Shown here piece by piece: positions 33,054 through 45,000 of a stretch of DNA of 64,000 nt. Below the pieces are notes generated by a model that saw only the letters and a program-made list of their open reading frames with translations, had not been told where the DNA came from and ran no database searches. The stretch is from Anthopleura xanthogrammica (taxonomy: Eukaryota; Cnidaria; Anthozoa; Actiniaria; Actiniidae). The DNA is taken from assembly GCA_964019055.1 (NCBI GenBank), contig OZ025210.1, positions 2,547,547 through 2,611,546 on the forward strand, in the 5' to 3' direction. The translations under genes were made by a program, and so were the position numbers. Position 1 is the first letter of the stretch. Each line of letters begins with the position of its first letter.

Positions 33054-36000
33054 GGATGATGATGATAATGATCGGATGATGATGATCGGATGATGATGAT
33101 GATGATGATGATGATCGGATGATGATGATCGGATGTTGATGATGATGTTGATGATGATCTGATGATGATTATGATGGTGATGATTATCTGATGATGATTA
33201 TGATGATGATGATGGTGATGATGATGGTGATAATGATCATGATGCTCCATGATTTGTGACAAAGGATAGTGGCCATACAGGATCGCGTCCCGTGCCTCTT
33301 CTACCATCGTACTACACTCTATTTGTGTTCATAGTGAATTACGAGGAATAACCTGTGTATTTCACTCATTTGTTTCTTCAGAAGAGACTCATCAAACCAA
33401 GAAACAAGATCAACCGCGCGTCCCCGTGCAAAACATGAAATGTTCTGCGTCCACGCCAGAATACAACGTCACCCTGATGGGTGGAATCAAAGCAGGCACG
33501 TTCAGTGAAGCGCTCGGCGTCAAGACCCTAGACCTGTGTATGAGACAGTGCTGCTTGAAGGAATCCTGCAGCCTGGCTTTCATGATCAGTGACAGCTGTT
33601 ACCTCGTAAGGTGTAAGGACGATGAATCATGCAAAACAAAAAAAGCGAGACCTTCAGGCATGAATCCAACTATCGTGTACATTACACATCTCAAAGAAGA
33701 GCCACACTCGGGTCTCCCTGAAGAAGGAACCTCCCTCGACAATCCCCGTCCCAACCCCCCTCCGTCCCAGTGTCACCACACTGACGTCAGCTACAACGCT
33801 ACTCTGGTTGGTGGAATAAAGGCGGGAAAATTCAACACCTTTGGACAAATGAGCAGTATAGACGACTGTATACGTCACTGTTGCCATGACGACAAGTGTG
33901 ACGTGGTGTTCATGATTCAGAACAACTGCTATAATGTTGAGTGTGCTGACAGTCGTGGCTGTCAGATGAAGAGAGCCAAGCCATCACCGTATAATCCTAC
34001 TTTAGTGTATGTTTACAGAGGAGATAACAAACCTGTTGCAGGTATGTCACCAAAATGGGTTACCTGCGGACGGGCATATAGAAGGCTGGGTCGAGGGGAG
34101 TTACGCGAGTAGCTACACCGGACAATAGAGCTTTTCTAAGGTAGCAAACATGGTGCATTGTGGTCTAACTTGGGTACAAACAAACATCTTTCTTCATCTT
34201 GCCTTATATGATGTTTGTACCCAAGCTAGACTAGAATGCATCATGTTTATCGAACTCAGAAATGGCCTAGGTAACCACTGTTTCTGTATACTTTCCTTAC
34301 ACAGCTGGATAGAAACATTTTGAGTTCACCATGCCTTATATGGTGTTGCTTTTTACCCAAGCTAGACCACAATGCATTGTGCTTATCGAACTCAGAAATA
34401 ATCTATGTAACCACTGTTCCTGTATACTTTCCTTACAGAACCGGTCAAAAAGTTCAATAAGCCTCCTCGCTCCTCCTGTCGCCATTTCCAGGTGTCAGAC
34501 ACATTACATAACGTTACTCTGGTAGGAGGCGTCAAATCTGGCAAGTTCACCGACAAGGGTGTGGTCAACGACATCGAGGAGTGTAAAGCATTTTGCTGTG
34601 CCGAAGACACGTGTAATGTTGCATTCCTTATCAGAACAAACTGTTTCCTGGTCTCGTGTAAGGATTATGACTCATGTAAGGTCAAGCCAGCCATGTCAGA
34701 TTATTATCGTCCAAAACTGGCTTACGTTAACTGGCATGCCCCAGACGAGGAAGTCAGTCGTAAGTATTAGTCTTTATTCTCTGTACGTCATTCCTGCTAA
34801 ACAAAGCTAAGGCTATCCTATCATGCCATTAAAGAATGGAACAATCTAAGTGACGTTGTTAAACAATCTTCAAAAATTTCTCAATTTAAGTCTATTTTTT
34901 TCTGAATGAAATCTTTTAAGTATGCTATTTGAATTTTTACATTTTTGAATAATTGTAATTTTTTCTCATTTTGTATCGATAATTTGCCTTCTACTTTTTA
35001 ACTCCATTATATGATGCATAAAAAATAGTTTACAGGACCTTCTTGAAAATCACTAAAGTGAAGGAGCATCCTGTTAAAATATCATTATAAATAAATAAAC
35101 CAGGTTTAGAATCAGGAGTGCTTTTATCAGGTTCAGTCCTGTCGGGAGGTGATAATACCATTTTAGATTTGTGAAAAAATAGGCCGATTTCTGTGATCGT
35201 TTACGAGAAATTCTTTATTTCCTCAGCTTATGACAAGTTCGCATCCCTCGGGTGCTGGCGAGACACAGACTCTTTTTCAATCCCATCCCTGGAAGGAACT
35301 GACCCGCATTTATCAGAATCCTACACACTGAGGGCCAAACCAATCGATACGTGCGCAAGCGTGGCGTTTAAGCATGGATACAAAGGTACAATACTGCAAA
35401 GAAAGAGGTCCATCCATTATGATTAAACCATTTTCATAATTACGTGACCAACACAGCCCTAGACGTCTGGGTTTTTGGTTGCCGTCAATCAATTATTTAC
35501 AAACTCAGAACGTTGAAATTTTGATTGACAGAAGCCAAAAACCCAGACGTCATGGGATTTTTATTCGCGAATCTAAATAATGAAAATGGATATAACGATG
35601 CGAGGTAGAAGACGGAGGAGTAATGACAAGAGGATGTAAAGTAGTTATACAGGGTATAATAATAAGAAATATTGGTGACGTCATACGTAGTCTCGTGCCC
35701 AGTCCATGCTCAAATAACTAGAATGACGTCATACCCTCTGCTGGTACTCAGGTCTCCGCTGTCGAATCAAAAGGCTAGGCAAACAACCTTTTCTCTAACA
35801 TTTCTTCATCATCATCGCTCTTAACTCTAGAAGGCGCATAACGCCACATTATTTACCCAAACGTAACATTTATTTAAATTTACATTTATTTTCATTGCTA
35901 CGCGCTGATCGAAACAACAGTCGAGACAGGAAAATCCGGCAATACACTTCCACTAATCATGCAAATTGTTCGGTACCTTTAAATACTCTGTTGTATCGCG

Positions 36001-39000
36001 ATTCTCCTATAAGTTTGATCGGGAGAGAGCCGCCAAAATAAACTCCAAATTGAGCTGCAGTATTCGCGACTACGGCCAATACAGAATATACTTTCTCCAA
36101 ACTAGCCGCCAATATAAACCCGTATTGGCGGCTCAAAATCGTAATAAGTTATAAAGATGGCAGTGTATTGTTCGATTGTCGCGACTGTTATATCAATCAG
36201 CGCGTAGCAAAGAAAACAGTCGTTAATGATTTTTATTCTTTCTGTTGTTTTCTTTCAGTTTTTGGTATTCATAGAGGAGGCGCATGCTTCAGTGGACCCA
36301 AAGCAGATCAAACGTTCAATAAATTTGGAGAGTCAGCAGATTGTAAAAACGGCAGGGGTGGGGTGGGAGCAACTGATGTCTATCAGCTGGATTACGATGG
36401 TAAGTATGTCATGAGTTTTCATCTTGATTTATAGATACAACTACCTTCCAGTATTGCGTGTAATGTTTTCACATTCCAAAGGTCTCAGGAATAGGATTTG
36501 TTTTGCAGCGTCAGGCTTAGCCCACCGAGGGAAGAGACTGATGCGGTGGGGGTAGGGAAGTGGGAAGAGGATACTACGCGAGCTAGATTCTTTGTTCACG
36601 TTTTTGTCCCTATTGACGGTCGCAGTTCGCAAGCGTTGCTTGTAGAGAAGGAAATAGTATCCAAGAATACATTATGTTTTCTAAGTTAAAACCTTAAAAG
36701 CTTAATGCATATTTTTAGCGGCGACAGAGTTCGACCCAGGTTCCAGTTCCCCCCCCCCCCCCCCCTCCTCCCCGGGCTCGGTGTCGTATGTGAGTAGAGT
36801 TGCTTGTTGGTTCTCTCCTGTATTTCGAGGGTTTTCCCCCGGGTTCTATGGTTTTCCTCCCCCCGCTAAAATCAACTTTTAAATTCAAATTCAAATTGGA
36901 ATTTCAATGGACGAATAGCTAATCTGTAGAAATGCCACTGTTCAATCCCATTTATTTATTTTATTATTTATTTTATTATATTTTTCATTCCTTTTCTCAG
37001 GAAAATACTCCAAAAAAGGATGTTGGCGAGACTCCAAACATCGAGCGCTCAAAACAATTGAACACACAAACCCAAGACTGAACGATTTCTATCAGACTCG
37101 CACAAGTCCTGTCGCCAAGTGCGCAGAGGTTGCTAAGCAACAAGGATATCCTGTTTTTGCCCTGCAAGATGGTGGAGAATGTTTGAGTGGGCCGACAGCC
37201 GAGGTTGAGTTTAATAAATATGGTGTGTCACGTGACTGCCGTGGAAGGCTTGGGGGTGCTTATGCTAATAGTGTGTACAAATTGATAGGTAAGAATGGAG
37301 ATTCTTCTATCAAAATTGCATGACTTAGAGTAGGATCATGTTTATATGACACCCAAAGTTAAATAATCAAACACCACTACATACAAGTAAAGGTGCAATA
37401 CACCCCTTGCAGCACGTCGGAATGCAGCTCAATTTGGAGGACAAAACATTAGGTACCAATTCTCAGGAAATTGACTGAATTCTTTTGTGAAAGGGGTCCA
37501 TAAGCAGAGTTATGTAGTATTAAGTCACTAATATTAATCATTAAGGAGTTATTTCGTCAATCCAAAAGCTGCTAACAAACAATTGGATTGTCGGAAGCAG
37601 GACATTGGATGTCTTGTTCACAGCATAACAAAAAAATTTAAATGGAAAGAAATGAAAAATAGGGAGGAAGAGAGACAGATTGAATAGAAGAAAAAGGGAA
37701 TCTGGAAGTAGAACTGAAAGAAAGCGATATACAGAAAGAATGACAAGGGAAGACTGAGGCCATGTTCATGTCTATAGATTTAGATTTTATTTGAATTTTT
37801 TTCACAGGGAATTTTGATCTTCAGAACGACGAAGCAGACAATAGCTCCACCGCGATAAACGAAACAGAAAACTCCTCAAACAAAGCCAACCTGTCCAAAC
37901 CTGAGGGGGGAACAAAACAAGTTATCGGTGAAGATCTACCATCCAATTCTGATACCACGAGCATGAGAGAAGACTTCGTTACGATGAAAAATGGAAAACC
38001 AAAGAGAATCGTCTACACGGCTGGTAAAGTCCAGTACAATGTGACCTTGAAGTATGGGATTCAGTCAGGAAAGTTTATGGATAAGGGGCAGGTGTCAAAT
38101 ATTAGTCAGTGTACGAGTTATTGTGGTAGGCAACCAGATTGTGACCTCGCGTTCATGCTGGGACAGAAGTGCTTTGCGGTCAGCTGTAAGTCTAAAGGAG
38201 TTTGCGTAACCAAGCCTGCATTTTCGGCCTTCTACAATCCTGTTATCGTGTTCGTGACAAACAGAAAGATTTACGACAACGGTAAGATATGGAAACTAAA
38301 CTTCAAACTATTGTATATTCTATATATTACCATGATAATATATATATAGGCATATCACAGTGCGCATGTCACAGTAATCATACCATATATAGGCATATCA
38401 CAGTGTGCATGTACAATACAATACAATAAACTTTATTTAAAGAGGGTGACGCATTAACCCATTTGGTTATCTAACTTACGGCCCTCACACGGCATGTCAC
38501 AGTAATCATACCATATATAGGCATATCACAGTGCGCATGTCACAGTAATCATACCATATATAGGCATATCACAGTGCGCATGTCACAGTAATCATACCAT
38601 ATATAGGCATATCACAGTGCGCATGTCACAGTAATCATACCATATATAGGCATATCACAGTGCGCATGTCACAGTAATCATACCATATATAGGCATATTA
38701 CAGTGCGCATGTCACAGTAATCATACCATATATAGGCATATTACAGTGCGCATGTCACAGTAATCATACCATATATAGGCATATCACAGTGTGTAATCGT
38801 ACCATATTCTATATTTATGACAGTCAAATCGCAACAAAAACGGTGTCACGTGAGCGGTGTCCAAAATGACGTCACTTTAGTTGGAGGAATCAACGCTGGC
38901 AAATTCATGGACTTTGGTCAAATCTCTGACATGAATTCTTGTGTCAAGCGATGTTGCGCCAAACCGACATGCGATATAGCGTTCAAGTTGGAGGGACAAT

Positions 39001-42000
39001 GTTACGGAGTCAGTTGTATCAGTAATAAACTCTGTGAGACCAGAATTGCACGGAATGCTGGGAGGTACAAGCCCCAGATCGCTTATATCTATCATGACCG
39101 TAAAGGACTGGACCGAGTACAAGGTATGTGTAAAGCTCGATCGGAATTTATTCAGTTATTTAGGTGAAAAGTGAAAAGCGAGATTAAGATCTTAGATTTT
39201 TGTACTCACGCTTCCTTCTCCTTGGTTCAGAGTAGGAAAACGTGGCGCGCACGCGACCAGATCTGACTGTAGTTAAACTTTTGACTCGCTCTTTTTCGCT
39301 AAGAAAAACCCTTTTGTTTTGTTACAAAATATTTGCGGTGAGTTCATTTTCTTACTGACAAATACATCGTTATTTTTAGCCAAGTTCTCTGTAACTAACG
39401 ACAATACGCATGACAAGCATGAAACAAAAACTAGTCTAGAACAGAAGCATGCAAAGAAAAAGACTGACGAAGCTGACTTTAGTTTGATCAATGACAACCA
39501 TAGGGACACTGGGACTGAATACTCCGTCCAAACCTCTTCTACAAGACACGACACGAACCGAAATACAACTCACAAGATACTGGTCGATAAGTTTATTCCT
39601 AACTACCACAATAGTGAAAGAAATGGGAATAGAAATGATGGTAGTAATGGAAAGCTTACTGCAGGACACAGCTATGATGAGAAGAACGACAGGACCAACA
39701 ACAAACCCATTCATCTTAACGATGAAACTACTAACAATATTTACATGAGTAACAAAGGCAAGTGGGCTGGTTTTGCCGACCGTGGGGCGAAGGTGGGGAC
39801 GAGTAGTTATCGATTTGGTGACGTAAAGACATACGGTAGTCATGGGAACAGCATCAGTACTGGTAACAAGGACAAGTGGGTTGGCGTTGCCGACCGTGGG
39901 TCGAAGATGGGGACGAGTAGTTATCGATTTGGTGACGTAAAAACATACGGTAGTCATGGGAACGGCATCAACACTGGTGTGATTCAAAGTAGTGCTGAAA
40001 ACCAAAGAGTAACTTCTTCTAGTGACATAGATAACAAGAACAACAACTACCCCAATAATGACACTAATGACAACATCAAGAACGATGTTAATATCAAACA
40101 GGAAAGTCAGGAAACCTATCGGCAAAGATTGCTGGCTGATTTTGTAAAGGCTGGTGAAAGAATAAACCAGAACATTGACAAAACTCACCAATCAAAAGTC
40201 GCTATCAAAGGTTTAACGAAAACGACTACTAACCAAATATACCAATCACAGCCCGTTATCAAACAAGGTTTAACGAAAACCACAGCTTTCCAAACTGACC
40301 AATCACAGCCCGTTATCAAACAAGGTTTAACGAAAACCACAGCTAACCAAATATACCAATCACAGCCCGTTATCAAACAAGGTTTAACGAAAACGACTAC
40401 TAACAAAATATACCAATCACAGCCCGTTATCAAACAAGATCTAACGAAAACCACAGCTAACAAAATATACCAATCACAGCCCGTTATCAAACAAGGTTTA
40501 ACGAAAACGACTACTAACAAAATATACCAATCACAGCCCGTTATCAAACAAGATCTAACGAAAACCACAGCTAACAAAATATACCAATCACAGCCCGTTA
40601 TCAAACAAGGTTTAACGAAAACCACAGCCAACAAGATATACCAATCACAGCCCGTTATCAAACAAGGTTTAACGAAAACCACAGCTAACAAAATATACCA
40701 ATCACAGCCCGTTATCAAACAAGGTTTAACAAAAACCACAGCCAACAAAATATACCAATCACAGCCCGTTATCAAACAAGGTTTAACGAAAACCACAGCC
40801 AACAAAATATACCAATCACAGTCCGTTATCAAACAAGGTTTAACGAAAACCACAGCCAACAAAATATACCAATCACAGCCCGTTATCAAACAAGGTTTAA
40901 CGAAAACCACAGCTTTCCAAACTGACCAATCACAGCCTGTTATCAAACAAGGTTTAGCGAAAACCATAGCCAACAAGATATACCAATCACAGCCCGTTAT
41001 AAAACAAGGTTTAATGAAAACAAACGACCAAACTGCCCAATCGCATTTCTTCTTCAATGGAGGTTTAACAAAAATTTCTCCCATTAACGTTAATGATGAA
41101 GATGAAAACCCCACTTACGTCAAATCAAATGGCGTCAAAGAAACCAACTTCAGCGTCCTTTCACAGTCAGCTGCAGATAAAAACCAGTTATCTGGACGTG
41201 AAAATGCAAAAATCTCTAAATATATCACAACCCTACGACAGAACAAACAAACCAAACACAGAAAAGGAGGAAATATGAAACATGTCGGTCTGGTGGCTTT
41301 GGGACCGAACAGCGGAAATGTTGTTATTAAACATTTGAACCATCTTCCTTTCTATAACCTCAAAAATAATTTCATTAAAGCTATGCAAAAACACAAACAT
41401 CCCATCGGATTGGTGGCCTTCGGGCCCAACACTGGAAATATCTTGAATCATGTCGCTCCTTTACAAAGCAAAAACAACAACGTTAAAACTAAACAAGACA
41501 ATAAACATCCGGGACTTGTGGCTTTAGGGCCAAATAGTGATGACGTCATTATTAAACATTTGAATCACGAGGGTTTCCATGGAAACTCTCCCGGACAAGT
41601 TGGAAAAGTTAATGGACATGGGCTACAGAAAATCAAACTGGTTGCTAACAATGACGTCACCTTGACAACCAATCAACAAACAGGACGAAAACAAACCGCA
41701 ATTTCATTAGTCAATCCCAACCGACGACCAAAGACGGGACAGAAAAAGTTGTCTAAGTATATTCATTTCCTCAATACTCTTTTAGCATCGGACAATAGCA
41801 GTATCCATGGGGATAGCAGTTCTAACGAAAGCGTTTGTTGGGATGGTGACGTGTTGTACAACCAGACGCTGATTGGTGGAATCAATGCTGGCGTGTTCAC
41901 AGACAATGGCAAGACCACCACTATGGATCTGTGTATGCAGTCATGTTGTAAGCAGCCCGCGTGTGACCTCGCCTTCATGATTGAGGATGATTGTTATTCT

Positions 42001-45000
42001 GTTGCTTGCACCAGTCCCTCCTCGTGCAAGACTCGGGCTGCTCGTCCAACCCAGTTTTACCCGAGAATCTCTTTTAGCAACAAGTTTAAAGGTTCGTAGA
42101 TTCTATATTCAATCATCATCATCAACATCATTATTATCATGATCATCAATATCATCATCATGTATCGTCAATATCATCATTATCATTAGCATCATCACGT
42201 CGTCATCATCATCATCATCACTATCAACTTCATCATCTTATTATTGACCAATTTAATGCGAATCATTATTCTATCAGATTTGATGTCAAAAGAAACTTCC
42301 GGTTTAGCATCCGGGACCTCAGCGCCACAAAAACTATCGACCCAGTCTCCCACACATGCAGCAGCCTCGTCAACCAAGATGACAACAACAGGTATGTAAT
42401 GGACACTTCTCACAGGGTATTCTTCTTGTTGGGACAATAGCTAATTACCCTGAATTCCTGGAGTAAAAAAATGGTTTTGAAATGGGAATAAACATGGCTG
42501 CCGCGAAATGAAGACCCAATAGCTGGGTTTCAGTAAGCTGTTAAAAGTCTTTGAATCTCATTATCTGCTCCAAATGGTGGTCAAACACTGACCACCATGT
42601 GCTGTCCACCAGAAAGAATTCTATTGAAAATTTGTGATTCAGCTGAGGAACATTCCGCACGATACAGGAAATGACGTCAAGTGAAACTCAGCTATACACG
42701 CATCAAGAGCTCCGCGCTGCTGCTCAATGCGCATGCTCAGGGGACTAAAAAGTGGGATAAAATTAGTAAAATATGTTATATTTTAGTTGTATCTTTCTTG
42801 TCAAGCACAGTTTTTACTAAATATTCAAGATCGCGTACCGTTAAGCGAATTCTGAATCAAATATACCGAAAAATTGAATATTATACAAAATATCATCCCA
42901 CTTTTTAATCCCCTGAGCATGCGCATTGAGCAGCAGCGCGGAACTCTTGATGCGTCTATAGCTTGAGTGTAATGTTTTCCTTTTTCAGACTACGGTTCAT
43001 TCCCTTGAGAATAAGATTCTTTGTTTGAGTTGTATCCATATTTGTGTGTCTTCTCGTGCACAACCGTTAAACAAAGAAATGATACTCTATAGGGAATGAC
43101 ATGTGGTCTGAAATGGGAAAACAACTTGATCAAGCTAAAGTTGTCTATGCATGAGGCCAGAATAGAACAGCAAACCAGATGCTTTCTACATTTTAGGTTC
43201 ATCAAGCATATAGTGTTATTCCTACCAAAAAAAACAAAACAGAATCCAACTCTATTGTTTCCTTTCTAAGAAGTGACCAATAAAAAGCCTTTGTTTTTCG
43301 TTTTAGTCGCACCACGTGTCCAGCCCTCGTTAAAAGTCCATCACTCATGTTCTGCCACGCCCATCAAGTACAACGTCACTCTCCGCATGGGTCTCCACTC
43401 GGGACTGTTCACTAAGATGGGCCGAGTAGATTCTATGGATGATTGTATCGAGTTGAACTGCAAGCAGCCCAAGGCAGACGTGGCGTTCATGATGGGTACC
43501 CATTGCTACGCGGTTCAGTGTTACAGCGAGGAACTGTGCAAGACTGAGCCTGTATTTGCGACGAGTTTCTCGTTTCTGAACCTGAAGCCAGCGGTATCGT
43601 TTTTGAGGAAGAATCCCGGGTCCACGGGACATGGCCTTGGTAAAGAAAAATGCTTTATAGACCCCTTGCAGCTCTCGGGAATGCAGCTCAATTTGGAGGA
43701 AAAAACAATAATTTTCCAATCCTCAGGAAATTGAAATTCTTTTGTTTTGTCCTCCAAATTGAACTGCTTTGATGTCACGTGCAAGGGGTCTATATTTCTA
43801 AAGGATGTGTAGTTGAGTCTCATTTAACTGTTTTGAAGATGAGAAAGAGATGAAAAAAAAAGATGAGAAAAAGATGGGGATGGAAGATGAGGATGGGAGA
43901 GGAAGAAGGAATAAAGGATTTGGGAAAGGGGAGAAATGGGAAGGGAGAGGAGGAAAAAAGGAAGGGAGGAGAAATAGATAAAGAGGAAGCTGTAGTATGA
44001 GGATGACGACAATATGGAGAAGCGGCGAAAGAAGGACTAAGATTTTTATTGTTTGTCTTACAGCTTTGCGTGATAATCCTCGCGAAACCTGCCTTGAAAG
44101 CACGATTACTTATGACGTAACATTACGTGGTGGAATACACTCGGGTATGTCATCTATATACGCATGAGAAAAGATTATATTTTACATCCATTACTCTCCC
44201 AGTATGGGGCTCTTCCCTGAGGTTCACTCCACACACATCATCATCATCATCACCATCTTCATCACCATCATCATCATTGTCATCAACATCACCACTACCA
44301 TCAGCATCATCACCATCATCACCCACCATCGTCATCTTCGCTATCTTCATCATCATCATCGTCATCATTATGATCATCACCATCATCAACACAATCATCA
44401 TCATCAACATAACCATCATCATTACCATCATCATCAATCTATCATCAGCACCACCACCATCATCACCCACCATCGTCATCATTATCATCGTCGTCGTCAT
44501 CATCATTAATAGATGAATAGAATAGAATAGATACACTGATAATAGATATATAAAATCCATTTGATATACGCCATATGTAATTCAGAGCACCATCTTGTTA
44601 ACAGGTAAGTTCACCGAAAGACCTCACGTGAACACCATGCGCAAATGTGTAGCTGAATGCTGTGATGCTGATTCATGTGACCTGGCCTTCATGTTCGGTG
44701 ATCGATGTTACTCAGTAACATGCAAAAGTGAGAAGAGTTGCCAGGCAGTACTGGCCAAACCTACCGCTCTTAGGCCGAGAATATCCTACATGTCAAGAAC
44801 ATCTCCAAGTAACGATGGTAAAGACTTGTGTGTTTTGTTACTTGCGTCTAAGTTTGTTTTAATAATAATAATAATAATAATAATAATATAATAGGGAGCT
44901 TAAGAAACTCGAAATCTAGAACGGGAACGTCAGTATCTGAACGAGAAAAGACGATATAGTTCTCGCCAGAATGCGATATTCAGCATGTGCGCGTCGTTCA

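Noticed and set aside
32837..33307. 156-residue Ile/Ser/His-rich frame on the minus strand
   Set aside because: It is the antisense reading of a GAT microsatellite next to the CUB exon.
38350..38793. Regular repeats resembling a CRISPR array
   Set aside because: Units are contiguous with no unique spacers, and the context is an animal intron.
40185..41114. 309-residue repetitive minus-strand frame with CDWYILLAVVFVKP units
   Set aside because: It is an exact shadow of the coding 57-bp repeat. The plus strand joins in phase to exons on both sides and ends in a MANSC domain.
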